A stretch of 64,000 nucleotides of DNA from Mortierella sp. BCC40632 (GCA_011634665.1 WAEK01000009.1:496001-560000), one strand, 5' to 3'; shown: positions 1-13,300, counted from the stretch's first letter. Program-made: numbers and translations. Notes: a model not told the origin generated them from the letters alone.

Positions 1-549
1 CACGTCAAAGCATCCTTCGGGCTGTGACTTGTTTAGACCAGTGAGGATATTTTCGCAAAAGAAGGAGCAGTTGCGGGGGTGGATAGCAGCTGGAAAAATG
101 GGTGAGATGTCGATTCCGACAAAGTTGACTGTACTCATATCTGTTGCCATGTCCTAGAATAGTTAGATAGAGAAAGGGAGAGAGAAAGGGGTCAGAGTTA
201 GTCGAGTGTTCACATGATTCGCGTTTCGTGTGTGTGCGACAGGGGAGAGGAACAGATGACTTGTTCCTTATTGAAAGACGTGTGGTACCCAAGGACCCGT
301 TGTTCTTCAACCCCAACCCCCCAACCCCCACCTTAAAGTCGGGTAAAGAGAGAAAGGGGGAGGAGGGGGGGGGGACCGATATCGGATGAGATAGAGGGTG
401 TGTGTGTTGTATTGTGTAAGGGTGCAGCGGACAATGGCGGCACATGATACGCAGCAGCGATCATGCGTCCATCCAAGGGGAGATACGCTACACAATGCGA
501 TCGGAGCTTGGGCCAACTCAAAAGAATGTTACATCCAAAGGTACCACCT

Positions 550-584
<35 letters not shown>

Positions 585-1939
585 AGAGAAAAGGGAGGGA
601 GTGAAAGGGGAAAAGGGCGGGGAGTGTGGAGAATGGGAAAGTGGGAGAATGGAGGATGGGTAGAAGAGTAAGAGCAACAGCGATGGGGCACAAACAAGTT
701 CCTCCTCCTTGCTTTTGCTCTCTCTCTCAATCTCTCTAGCCATTCTCGACTGGTTGATGGGCGATGCAATAGGAAAGATTCTTCTTTTGTCAACACCACC
801 AAGGTCCAGCCATTCAGTCATGGTTATCCAGGCACATGGATTGGCTGTCGCACAGCACAGGGCAAGACTGAATAGAGGAAAGTGACAAGAGGTTGAGAAA
901 GAGATGGAAGGGCACACCCATTCTCGCATAAAAATAAAAAAAGATCCTTCCAGGCTGACAATCCACTTTCCCAAGAGCTCTCTCTTTCTCTCTCTCTGTT
1001 GCCATGCTGTCATTCCCCCCTTTCTTGTCCACCTTCCAGCCTATTGCGCTTACAAAACGCTAACAAGCCAAAAAGGAAAGGGTGGCAACATGATGCTCTG
1101 ACTCTATCCGAAACCTGAATGGTTACTGTTGTTGCTCATGCTCGCTACTGCAGCGATGCTGATGAAGGCAATCACAAAATGGCGCTGGTGTTGGTTGTTG
1201 TTGTGTGTGTGCGTGTGTGTGCGTGTGTGCAAATGTGCGTGTGCGTGTAGATGTGGATGTGGAAATGTATGTCGTGTGTGATATTGCGTTGGGCGGTGGT
1301 GGGGTAGGAGGAGGAGGAGGAGGAGGAGGAGGAGGAGAGAGAGAGTTGGCTGGGCTGTCAATGCAGGTGGGTGATTACATCACACACATAATCACCACTA
1401 GAGCAAAGAAGGGGAAGGTCGAGGTCGACCTCTCATTGTCCGATGCAGCTCCACCCGCATCGTCTCGGCGACCCCATTAGTCATCCCCATTCAAGGCACA
1501 ACAAACAAGGCCGCGATGGCATGGAACAAAAAAGGGGTGGAGAAGAGAAAAGTAGAGTGGAGAGAGTGGAAGGTAGAGAAGAGGTAGAGAGAATTGATAC
1601 ACGACACCGTGCAACCCAATATGATACGCGCATGCAGACAAAGAAGCATAATCGATGGAGAGACGAGATAGACTCTCGTCGGAGAAAAAAAAAAAAAAAA
1701 AAGAGGTAGTGTTGAAAGAGAGTGAGAGTAGGAGGCTGGCGGATGATGAGAGGCTTACCATGGTCCATGTGGCTGGGCCGCAGCCAAGGTCGATCACTCG
1801 ACCATTTTCAGGAATGGGCACATGAATGTTCTTGCCGCCTTGGATCATCTTGAAGACATAGTGTTGTAGGTGAAGCCTAGACAAAGAGTTTCCATCCAAC
1901 AAATCATTGGGTTTTCGTTAGTTACTAGACTGAAAAAAG

Positions 1940-1976
<37 letters not shown>

Positions 1977-2501
1977 AAAGAATAGGGAGAGGAGCGACAA
2001 TCTACACTGGGTCCTATTTCTTCATTCTTTGTCAGCAAGTACGACGTTTGTGGTTCAAGGCCATGGAGAAGGAAAATGTAGGCGAAAGAAGCATGCGCAT
2101 TTGAGTGCTACATGGCTCCGAAGGCAAGTGAAAAACAGGACGCGAGGTAGAGCTGCAGCTCAAAAAGCGCGTGTGTGGTGCGAGGAAAGTGGTGGCCCAA
2201 GGCCGGTGCGAGAGTAGTGCAAAGGGAACAGTCGTGGAGAAAGAGCCAAGTTGGCTAAAATGCAAATGCAAACGCATGCGAAAAAAGAAAAAAAAAATAA
2301 CATCCGAGCTCTCGAAGAGGATTGCTCGTGTTCGCTCATACTCTCTTGACGAACAGAAAGAGACCACCCCGAAAGACAACCCTCTTCTTGTCACCCCTGA
2401 CAAGCCATTCCAACACAGCGATCTCGACATCAGCTCTTTTCTCGGACGTAATACCAGTAGAGCCCTCTTCTCGCGGAGGTGACGAGCGGGAGGAACGGAA
2501 A

Positions 2502-2567
<66 letters not shown>

Positions 2568-3631
2568 AAAAAGAGTAGCGCATGGAAGTGACACATGCCT
2601 ACGCAGCAGGGAGACGCGCTTCCTCGGACACCACACCAAGGATCGTCCAAGGAGAGACGGAAAGATAGTGCCAACTCTTAGTGTGTGGACCAAAAGTCAC
2701 GCTCAGCCTCCACAAGACAACCCCCGAGCGGATTGGCGGCTTTATGGTTAACTCTCTTTCAGTCTCTGCGGCATAGGAGAGGAAGGGAAAAGGGCAAAAG
2801 GAGAGGGCACGATAGTATGCTTTCTTCATCTTTCTTTCTGCGCACATCCTGGTGGTGGTGGTGGTGGTGGTGGCGCGAAAAACCCGGCTGACCCGAATAC
2901 ATTTTTGTTCACAACAACGCGCGCACTTTTTCTTGGCCGCTTTGCCGTAGAGGGTTCCACGAACTTTTCAGGCCAGATCCTTCTTACCTGTCGACTTCTT
3001 CAGTGTCATTCGGCAGCATGTATAGACTAGACGTGTTGTGATAGCGTCTACCATGCAGCCAGCGGAATTCTTGACCAGAGGCGAGATCATCTGGGTGTTC
3101 TTCCGAGTGCCGTGGCAGATGATCATGATGGATGCTGCTATTGGGCGTTGTGCCAAAAATGGACCCGTGCGAGGAAGGAGAGAGCGATTCCATGGTCTGG
3201 TTCGAAGATCTCCGCCGACCAAAGGTCTTTTGGAGCGAGAGCGATGAAGCATGGTGCTGTGGATGTTGAGTCAAGGGATGGCTGCTGGAGGGAGAGGAGG
3301 TGGAATATTGAAGGGGTTTTGTGGAAGAGGAAGTGGGCAAGGACGAAGGGATCTGGAGGTGTTGCTGGCTGCGAGTGCAGCTGTGGTTCTGTGGGTAGCC
3401 CCGGTTGCGGCCAGTGGCAACGAGATTCTGTTTGCGATCATGAGAGTTGCTGAGCTGCTGGTGGTAGTGTTGGATGAACTGGTTGTTTGGGTTAGGGGTG
3501 TAGAACGAACGCTCCTTTGAGAACGAGCCACGGCCCTTGAGGTTGGTGGCGTAGGATTGTGGGCCGCTGGAGCGACCAGAGCCGGAGTGATGGTTGTGAA
3601 CAGCGCGTGTGGAGGAGCCTGCAGCACCCAT
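1..3631 (-). CDS. SAM-dependent methyltransferase, class I fold (3' end outside the window)
   Basis: Three exons are visible: 3631-2988, 1876-1759 and 153-1, with matching phases and GTAAGA and GTAAGC donors; the gene runs off the left edge. The first 200 or so residues are Ser/His/Asn-rich low complexity. Then comes a block with the signature YMLPNDTEEVDR followed by LHLQHYVFK, then the motif I loop VIDLGCGPATWTM and, across the second intron, DMATD and VGIDISPIFP. This order is that of the UMTA/LaeA-like methyltransferases that are greatly expanded in Mucoromycota. The substrate cannot be told from sequence. The start ATG at 3631 gives MGAAGS, which fits the N-myristoylation pattern (Gly2, Ser6). 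Upstream in the same frame lies only a CT-rich leader. Introns of 1111 and 1605 bp are large for a fungus and packed with poly-A and GA tracts. Confidence 0.85.
551..581. repeat. 31-A tract in methyltransferase intron 2
   Basis: Pure poly-A, poly-T in the sense strand of the gene. It is one of several homopolymers in the two long introns (others at 1941-1974 and 2505-2535). Confidence 0.95.
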
Positions 3632-3840
3632 GGCGAGGAGGCGGGCAATGGAGTGGAGGAGGAAGGAGGGAGGAGGGAGGAGAGTGGGATGGGAAGGGAG
3701 GTAATTGAGAAAGTGGAGGGAGAAGGAGAGAGAGTGAGAGAGAGAGAAAGAGAGAAAGAGAGAGATGATGAGATGGAGATGAATGCAACGAGAACGGGTG
3801 AATGGGATTGCAAGGAGTAGCAAGAAGTAGCGACGAGGAG

Positions 3841-3891
<51 letters not shown>

Positions 3892-4163
3892 AAGAGAGAA
3901 AGGAGAAGAGAAGAGAAAAGAAAAAGAAAAGAAGAGAAAAAGTAAAAATGAGAGTGGCGAACAGTGGGCAAATATAAGGCGAGATCGGGTCGAGTCGTTC
4001 GTTGGTGGGGCGCGGGCGGAGAAGAAGAAGAAAGAAAGAAAGAGAGAGAGATAGTTAGTCTAGTGATTAGAATAGGATTTTGAATTAAGATGTCTCTTTT
4101 TATAATGGACAAATATCTCTTTTTTACTCTTTACTACACCGATTGAATCCGCGCCGGTTGCTC

Positions 4164-4167
<4 letters not shown>

Positions 4168-4229
<62 letters not shown>
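4168..4229. repeat. (CT)n microsatellite upstream of the methyltransferase gene
   Basis: About 31 uninterrupted CT units, which on the minus strand (the strand of the adjacent gene) read GA. Confidence 0.95.
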
Positions 4230-4237
<8 letters not shown>

Positions 4238-4671
4238 CCTCCATCACTCTCCATCACTCGCCATCACTATCTCTCTCTCTCGCTCGCTCGCTCGCTCATA
4301 CTCTATCTCTTGCAACCCCCAATTCATTCAATCCCTCTTACTCCCGCCTCTCTTTCTGCACGGTTTGTGGGGACTATCCAGTCACCCCTGCCGCTCACCC
4401 GCCGCCGCCCTTGTTGCCGTTGCTGCCGTTGCTATTGATGCTATTAATGCTACTGCCGCCGTTGCGAATGTCGCCGCGATTACTGTTACGTTTCCGGTCA
4501 CCACCGCCGGCCTCGGCACTAGGCCTGCCCTTCGCCGATGCATGCAAGCAAACCTGCGGTAGTCTGGGCTGCATCGCCCCGTCTACCTCCACCAACAGGC
4601 CTGTCTACACCCTCCTTGCGACAATTTGCTCCTCTTCCTGCTCCTCCCCCACATCCCAACCCCCCACCCCC

Positions 4672-4722
<51 letters not shown>

Positions 4723-5045
4723 CCCTCATCTTCCTATTCCTCATCTTTTGCTCCTGTTCATCCCCTGCCCGATGCTTATCCCATCAATCCTACTGATGCA
4801 GGTGGCCATTCCCGCCTGCCAATGCACAATGGCGCGTCTGTGGGCGAGAGCGTCCGAGGCGAGTGAGCGAGCGTGCCCAAAGCAAGGACATGGATGTGTG
4901 TATGTGTGTAAATGTGTGCGAGAGAAAGGAAGAAGAGAAGAGAGTAAAAGGAGAAAGAAAAGGTCCGTCCGGTCTATCCATGCATCCGTCCTCATGATCG
5001 CGCCAACCTCAATCAATCAATAGACTCGACGCACTTTACAAAGTG

Positions 5046-5103
<58 letters not shown>

Positions 5104-5125
5104 AGCTCTGCTGTCCATTCATACC

Positions 5126-5454
5126 TTACGTCGGCGCCTCTCCCTCGGGTATTGGGCAATCCTGATAATCTCCTCTGCGGCGACATACCCGCTTGTCAAC
5201 AAAGAAAAAACTGTAGACAGTCGCCTTGTCACTAGTAATCTGCCAGGTCAAAAAGAGGTGAGCAAAAGTAGAGTGGAGATGCACCATGCTACCCATCTTG
5301 GTTAGGGCAGCTAAATATGAGTAGAGTTGGTTGCCTGATGGATGGCACCTTTCCTCGGATAGCAGTCAACAATCACAAAGGCCTGCACTAGGGCCTCGAG
5401 CGAGAGAACCACTTGCTTGCCAAGAATCCTCAATCCCCTTATTTTAACCTGCAT
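5126..5454 (-). other. Two short coding-like frames, unassigned
   Basis: On the minus strand there is a 47-codon frame (ATG at 5454, stop at 5311) and a 56-codon frame (ATG at 5296, stop at 5126). They lie in different frames. Unlike most frames nearby they have a balanced, non-repetitive composition. A possible acceptor (TGGCAG, ending at 5230) lies inside the second frame and a possible donor (GTAAGG) at its end. I tried joining the two by splicing and found no in-frame solution with good sites. I recognise no family. They could be exons of an unannotated small gene or chance frames. Confidence 0.2.
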
Positions 5455-7502
5455 GTCACCTTCTACCTTCCGCACATGCCCTTTCTTCTCTCCTTCCAGC
5501 CCACTCCTTCCATTGCGATGCTTCTCTCTGCCATGTACACTCTTTGGTCATACAAGGAAATTAGGCACTCTGCAATATGATGCAGGAGAGGCAAAGACAT
5601 ATTGGGTTAATAGGTCGGGTTGAACGGAGCAAAAAACGAATAGCGGGAGGTGAGGGGACGGGCACCCTCGAGAGTGAAGATACGTATACCCTGTACACCT
5701 GGCTCCTCTGTCTCTCACTCGCTCGCTTGGACCACAGACAGACAGAACGGACCTCGTCCTGTTCATTTTCGGATAACCGTGGCTACCCCTCTCTCTCCCT
5801 CTCTCTGTCTTCTTGGATATGAGCCAGAGAATACTCCTTCTGGCAGAACAGGATAGACAATGGGATATCTCCAAGAGCGAATCCATGCAGTCCGTGTGGA
5901 GAAGGTTTGTTTTGGGCAAGAGAGAACAAAATATCGTCTCTCTTTTCCTGGCTCGCCCGCTCACCCTCCCCTCCTCTCTGCTCCTAGTGTTTGCTGTTTT
6001 GTGTATACTCTGGTCCTCTCACCCTCTCTCTCTTTTCTTTCTGTACGATGGCCTATTCGCCGGACTTGAGGGGTTGCGTCGAGTGAGAAAAGCAAAGGAT
6101 TCGCCCTACCACCCGCCACGAGTCCGAGTACTGAAAATGTACCTTCCTTCCTCCTTTTTTTTTTTTTTTATTTTATTTTGTTATTGTTGTTTCCCTGTCT
6201 TCCGTCTCGCGTTTCTCGAAGCGATGCTTCAGCATTCCCTGAAAGCGGACATCATTGAACAGTCTTGTCTCCCAAATCAAGCCTGTCTCGTCCAAGTAAA
6301 CACATGCTTCGACACACCACCAAAAGAGTACACCTCAGTGCCAGGGAGAGAGCGAGGCGTGCGTGAATGAGCCAAACAAGAAATGTCAAAAGGGCAAAAC
6401 GAGAAAATCTCTTTTAGTGAGCGACCAGGCACGGTTCGGCTGTCCCTGAACCCCACATCCAAACAGTAGGTTCAAACGAATGGTCTGTTCAGAGATCAGG
6501 GACGTCACTCCGGTTTGTATAGATTCTAGATCCACTCACCCAGTCTTTCATTTCCATCTTCCTATTCTCCCTCAACCTGCCCTGTCAACCTTTCGAATGA
6601 ACGGGTGCCAATATTTTGTGTTCTGGAGATGAACCTCGCTACTAAGGTCGTTGCCAGAGTCTGCCCGTTTGCCCTTTTGCCAACAAACACAAGGCAGTTG
6701 CCGTCTTTGGAACCCTTGACGAGGTGTGTAACACACCTACAGAACACAAGCCGAGCCCAGTCGTGGTCTGCCACTGTCGTACTCTGTCCCTGAAGTGTTC
6801 TCTCTCCTCCGTTCCCCTCCCCTCCCTTAGTGACTACGAGCCCGCGTGGCCATCTTCTTTACCCCTCCTTTTCTTGAACGGTCGCGATTTGTTCATTTCT
6901 TTTTGTTGGTAACTCGTTCATTCTAGCATTCCCCCACTCTCTGATTAGCGGCTAGATACTATGCTCCCAGCTCAAAATCCGATATCCTGCTCATTGGAAC
7001 CCTTGCGTATTCATACCTCTAGGCTCAATTGTCGTATCATCTATCATCAATTCTCCGACTCAAAAAAAAAAAAAAAAAAAAAAAGAACCCTCTCTCTTAC
7101 TATCCACACACATACACCCCTAAATGGAGCGCGTCTAGTCCATTGTCCGCCTTCTATTACTTTTTTTCTCTTGGTTGCCTTCATAAGCCCTTGCCTCAAC
7201 CTTCGGATAGCCCTTTCTTAATATCACCTGTTCCATAGCCTTCGTGTTCACTTTTTAATGAGCAAGATAATGCAAGTGCCTTTGACCTTATTTTATGTTC
7301 CCACCCCGCTTTTTCGCCGCCGTCTCTGGACCATCCCCCACCCTAGCCTAGGACCTTGAACCTTACTAATGATAGATCCTAGAGCTGGGTCAAGCTTGCA
7401 TAAATGAGGGTATTGAAAAAAAAAAAAAAAAAAAAGACCGTGGAGTAGAAGAGGAGAGAGTCCTGGGAACTTTGATCCTTCATATTCATACTCATACTCA
7501 TA

Positions 7503-7538
<36 letters not shown>

Positions 7539-7703
7539 AAGAAGCGACAGCCTTGGGGTCGCAGAAAATTAGCCCTTGCACTCCGCACTTTTTCATTCAT
7601 GTGCTTCTTCCAAGCACAGGACACCCGAAGGTATGGCGAAGGCCAATACTGGCTACTCGATAAGTAGGATAGTGATAAGGTCGTACGATAGGGTTTTACC
7701 TTT

Positions 7704-7766
<63 letters not shown>

Positions 7767-8327
7767 AAGAGAGAAAGAGAGAAAGAAGAGAGTAGGATCG
7801 TCTGCTTACCTCACAGACTGTGTCCTGCACCAGTTCATTACCGGCGACTACAAGGTACCGCCTTAACCTAGAACAAGGACAAGTGCTTTGTCTATTTGCG
7901 TAAGCTATGGTAGTGGCGCAATGATAAAGAAGCAGGAAGGAAAAAAAAATAAAGAGGGTCGGGCTGACCCAACAAGCCAAGAGAGGTACCGTACTGGATA
8001 CGGATCCAAATGTTATTCGATGACCTTGTATCAGGTCCACAACCTGATCTCCTTATGTCTCACTTGCTCTGACGCATACACTCATACTCTTTTGGACTTC
8101 GGAAAACAATCCTGCTGAGGACTTGTCGTCTTTCGTCGAGTTATACCTCCGCAATGAGTGTCCATGCATTTGGGACGCGTAGAAGTAATGATTCTCCTGA
8201 CACTTGACCACGGCTTGGTGCCCGGAAAAAACTATGTACCTCGCTCATACAAGAAAGAGCCAATATAGGGGAATATGAACGGAAAGAACCATAACCTACC
8301 GAGGGCAATTCATGGAGCAGAGCTAGC

Positions 8328-8373
<46 letters not shown>

Positions 8374-9365
8374 CTTTGAATAGGGGTATCTAATGCCCAA
8401 TGCTCATGCTCTCAAGACTGTCGATGAAGGGGAGAGGGAGGAGAGGAGAGGGAGGAAGAGGTACCTGTTAATATAACTTTGAGCATAGTGGAAAATATGA
8501 CCCGTTGCTATGATAGCCCAGAGTTGCCGAAATGCTCATCATGGCCCATTACTATTTTACCCTCCCTCCCCTACCTCTCTCTCTCTCTCTCTCCCATCCT
8601 CAGTCATCATTTTCCCTTTCTAGCATCATAGAGTTCGGAATATCTCTTTGTTCGGCGCACCCTTGCATGAGAGAGAGAGCCCTTCTCCAAAAGAAAATGA
8701 AGAACGACGTTCCTCTTTGCCCTTCATATCCATGAATTTCTTGGATGCTCACCCACCTCCTCCAACCTGTGTCGACTCTTTTTCGTTTCTCCCTTTGGCC
8801 GTCTTGATCTCACAGTGGCTCTTTCACAGGGCCGATCCAAGAATGACTGCATGCAATGACAAAAATGGAGACTGAATATTTTTTTTTTTTTTTTTTTGAG
8901 CACTTGCTGTGTTTGCACCCCATTGTAAAACCATGGAGTGTCCCACAAAGTCAAAATGTCAAAGGCTGTGCACGGGCACACACTCCTACGCCTTCCCTCC
9001 GTTTCAAACTATCGCCCATTGGTGCTGTCCATGCACTCTAACCAAGAGTTTGGAACCCTCATGCAATTCACTGAATCATCCGTTGTCATGTATTATATAA
9101 AAGACGAAGAACCTGTTCCAGTCAGCCATCTGGTTAGTCATGTAAAAAAAAGGTATTGGAGAAAGACGGTAGGCAATGTTGCACTAGGGCTCTCATTTAG
9201 CATTGACCCTCAAACTAATGTTGATGATATTCTTTTGGCATTGACATTGACATGGACATGGACATGGACAAATCCGTGCGAATAACCAATGCCTTTTGCC
9301 ATCTCATTTTTAACCCTGGGATGCGTGCCATTGTATATTTCCCCGCAGGCTGTGAGGGTTAAGAT

Positions 9366-9405
<40 letters not shown>

Positions 9406-10330
9406 TGATGTTTGCATGTCGGTGGATTGAGTTTTCTTGTAGCTTTGTTTGCCGCCTTCGGTGGAATATGTAGACTAGGGCAAAAGAAAAAAAAAAAAAA
9501 GAGGTACGAGGGCCTTAGTCGGTTTTCCTAATTCCGAGGTCAGGAACACCAAGACTCAGTGCAACAAGGCGGGCATATCCTTGTCTCCTCCTCTTCCTTC
9601 CACCATCTCTCTACCTTTCTCCCTCCCAAAGTCATGAAACCCACATGCCCGAAAGTGTCTGAAGTTTCTTGGATGCTTACCAACATCCTATAGTCAAATC
9701 TAGGATCATGCGATGGGATGAGGAATGCCGGAATATCAATCCTGCACTTTTTTTTTTTTTTTTTTTTTTTAAGTTTTCCTCGGATCTTTTTTCTCTTTCT
9801 TTTTCTGTTTTACTGTCGCTCTTCATTCGCCTTAACCTATACACTTACTCTTTTTTACAACTATTGAATTTTTCAGTTTGAAAAGCATAGCCCTTGTCTA
9901 CGCTATCCACATTAGGTAAAAGACCTTGGTGGTTTGACTCTTGAAATGCCTTCACGGGGATATTCTGCAATGCGCGCAAGTTAAAAAAAAAAAAGACCTG
10001 TACCGCTTTAGTTAACTTGGGATGGAAATGGCAATGAGTATCTGGTACGATGAAAGCCAATGTCTCTACTGTTTACAAGTGTTGGCGCCGCGGAAGAATT
10101 GCTGCAAAAAAAAAAAAAAAAAGAATGAGGGCAGAAAGAAAGAAAGAGGAGGCTATGTGGAATAGTCATGGATCAATAGCGCTTCAGGAAAGGATACTCT
10201 TTCCTCTCTGACTGTTCAAAGCTAACTCGTCTCAGATGTCATATCGTCATATCGAGAGTTCCGCCTGTCCCACAGGAGCTGTTTGAAAAGGAAAGTCACA
10301 AGAGGAGGAGGTTTCTCATCACGTGCAGAG

Positions 10331-13300
10331 ATGGTGGCGATCGAGTCCAATAACATCTTTGACCAAAGAGTCCCAAAGACCTCAACGCGCGCTTTCAAGA
10401 ACATCTCCATGACGATGGACGCCAAGGACATCGTGGACATTGCGTCGGAGCAAACTCGACAAGAAGATGTACCCGAAGCTTCCATCCCTATTCCGCCTCA
10501 GATTGCTGTGGTGGAGGGGTCTCCTTCGAAGCGAGTTTCTTTTTCTCCTAGCAAGCCCTTGGTCTCTCAGTCTTCCCATAGCCACCATTTTACTTCAACC
10601 CTTTCATCATCTACGGCTCCGACCACGCCCACAATACTTCGTGGGATCTTGAAAATGCCTTCGACACCTCAAAAAGATTATACTCTTGGGGCATCGTCCA
10701 TCTCTCATTCTTCCGCTGGCTCGTCTTCTTCAACAGTCCATTCAAGAACCAATGACTCTTCCCACCCAGCAAACACCTTTACCGCCAAAATCGCCAAAAA
10801 GAAATTAGAATCTGTCTTGAAAAAGAAATTTGTCAGGAGCGCGATGAAGGCATTAGAGGCAGAAGATCCAAAAGTCCGAGCCTTGACCTATACATCGCTT
10901 CAGAAAAAGTTTCGAGCATGTGACGAGGACCAACATATCCAGGAAGTTCAGGATACTATCCGCCGATTTGCGGTCTGCCTATTGAGGGACCTGGATGTGA
11001 CCACTCAGCCAACCAACTTGTACGTTACTAGTTTTTTTTTTTTTTTTTTTTTCACTTTTTCTGTTGATTTATCCGATGTGCTAGTCCCTTTCCCCTCCTT
11101 TTTATCCTTTGATACGACTCTCTAAAGAGCCCATGATCCTAACCTGGTCTTTTTTCTTTTGTTCGAAACCATTTATAGGGTCCAAGCAGCTTTGAAATGT
11201 CTGGGCTATTACCTCTACAACCAACATATTGTCCGAATGTTCAAAAGTATGGGCAATGCAGTGATTGTGATTGTAGAAGTGACTCTGATGCTGTTCCATT
11301 CAGACTCACACAATCGCTGTTTTTTTTTTCGCCTTCTTATGTTGATCCAACCCTTTCACTTTTAGAGTCCGAGATTGACTCGATTTTATCGAGTGTAATC
11401 ACGGTCATCAACACCACAACCGAGAAGGTAAAGACAAAAAAAGGATATCACTTAACGCAGGTTTCTGTCATCCTTTTTTTTTTTTGCAGGCACGAGAATT
11501 TGTTCCGACTGTTTCTTAACTCGCATATTTTTCCCACTCCATTCTGGATAAATCAATACACCTAGACCACTTGCCATCTAGCAATTTGGAGCCTGACTTC
11601 ACAGAGGATACCGTTCAGAGAGTTGGCGTCCTTTATACCCACTCTTGTACAGCTTTTTACCGATAATCTTGACTCTCGCTTTAACTCACTCAGTGTTATG
11701 AACGAATCCTTGCTGGTAAACATGCAGTCCTAGCCCCATTTCTTCTTCTTGACAAACCATTTATAGGAAGATGAGCTGACGGACTGTATTCTAATTCCTG
11801 TCTTTTCTCTCTCACTCTCTCGCTCAACTAGGCACTCTTTGCGCTCTTTTTCCAACACCCATCTGAAATGATGCCATATCTACATATCTGGTTGACTCCA
11901 GTGCTCCATCGTCTCCTCCATTCCGTTCCCGGCATACGTTCAAAGGCACTGGACATGATTTTGTTTGCGATTCCAATCTTGAACGAAAAAGAAGACCCAC
12001 GTTGTCAACAGGCTGTTGCCTCGTTTATGAGCGAACACTGTGAGGCATTCCTGGCTAGACTCTCTGGAGAATTCTTGGACGTTGGGGACGAGGTGTATGC
12101 CATTACAGTGTGGGGAGCGTTGGTGTCACTCTTTGGCAAGGCCTTGCACCGGAGTTCTCATTTCAACCCAATGCTCAAGATGATTGAAAAATGTTTCAAC
12201 AGTAGTGCTCCGACAAGACTCGAGATCCGAATGGCAGCTTTTCAAGCATGGACACGGTTGATCTACAGTTTTGCAATCGGAGGTCATATTACCAACGAAA
12301 AAATCTTTCGATTGATCCTGACACCCATCAAAAACTCGTTTTCGACAGATCGATACAAACGAACTCGACTCGCGTGTACAAATGCATGGATTGCATTCAT
12401 TTATGCGTTGGGACAGGATCTTCCAAAGTTTGCGTCCGAGGCCTTTTTCCCAATGTTGAAATCTATTCTCCAGGATGAATCGGAACATATTCGGGACCTT
12501 GGATTACGACTAGTCCACGCCATTTTTACGAATTCTAGTGGTCAAGAGCTTGTTGAGGGTAGCCAGTTTATCGTTCCGGGCACGATTTCGTTTACGGACC
12601 TGGGTTGGTCAGATGTAGATTGGATGCGGACACAATTACTTGATGCTGGATTAGAAGGATTGTTCAACACGCTTCAGCGTCAGCACGAGATTACAGATGC
12701 CAACCATGACAAGTGGAAATCAAGTCGACTGACAGGATTGCCATTAATGACTGTCACAAGCAGTGCTATTTGGGAGAACATGGTCCGGGCCGTCCGCAAT
12801 GTCAATATGATGGAGAAAGGTACTATCCTATACCCTCTATTGATTCTGTAGGGAGCACATGAAGTCGATGTACTTACTAGATTCTTGTGACCTCTCTCTC
12901 TCTCTCCGCCTCCCTCTCCCCCAATCCAACGTCATAGCTTTGAATCCGACTCCAGAAGCCGTTGGAGCGGTCTCTCGGCTCTTGTGCTTTATCGAAAAAG
13001 TGTCCCAAAGCGATCCAAATCCATTTGTCCCTGGTGATTGGCCAGAAAAAGATCTGAAGCAGATTGAAATCTTGAAACGAAATCCAGATGCGGCGGGATA
13101 TATCTTTAGGGCAGATATGGTCTATTTTCTCTACGTTTGCATGGTCGATATATTTTCGATCCGAACTCTGGTGGCAGCGCGGTACAAAGTCCGGGACAAC
13201 CTCCATGCACGACTCTTTAATGCTTTGAACAGATCGGGGATGGGAGAAGAGGCAAATGAGGAAGAAGAAGAAGATGCTTCACCACCAGTAGAAGGGCCCA

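Larger units (their letters stand above)
3632..10330. other. Gene-poor 6.7 kb stretch between the methyltransferase gene and RIF1
   Basis: I see no recognisable protein domain and no tRNA here. It holds CT/GA microsatellites (about 4168-4229, 4675-4718, 5049-5101, 7708-7761, 8333-8367, 9371-9401), poly-A/T tracts (about 7505-7537 and 9749-9770) and a short ACATGG tandem run near 9249-9270. Long open frames in this stretch are mostly low-complexity Ser/Leu or Arg/Glu translations of the microsatellites. Part of 3640-4250 is probably the promoter and leader of the methyltransferase gene. Two short minus-strand frames near 5126-5454 look somewhat coding-like and are listed separately. The size is unusual next to the 0.4-1.9 kb spacers in the rest of the core region, so an unrecognised noncoding transcript is possible. 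Confidence 0.6.

Noticed and set aside
551..581. Poly-A tail of a processed retrogene
   Set aside because: No retrogene-like coding sequence or target-site duplication is next to it, and similar tracts occur on both strands throughout the core region.
2984..3823. Longer methyltransferase N-terminus from 3823
   Set aside because: The 64 extra residues are Ser/Leu/Pro readings of a CT-rich leader, and ATG 3631 gives a natural start.
5813..6370. 185-codon plus-strand frame, hydrophobic with a poly-Phe run
   Set aside because: It starts at a non-ATG codon, depends on translating a poly-T tract and has no recognisable domain or splice partner.
8938..9285. 115-codon plus-strand frame ending in repeated Thr-Trp
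   Set aside because: It begins at GTG and ends by translating an ACATGG tandem repeat. No domain and no conserved motif.
10283..10330. Extension of RIF1 upstream to 10283
   Set aside because: The frame is open but the codon at 10283 is TTG. No ATG occurs between the in-frame TAA at 10223 and ATG 10331.
11428..11565. Extra RIF1 exon starting at about 11490 after TTTGCAG
   Set aside because: Its in-phase reading reaches a TAA after nine codons. The acceptor at 11565 gives the conserved continuation CHLAIWSLTSQ instead.
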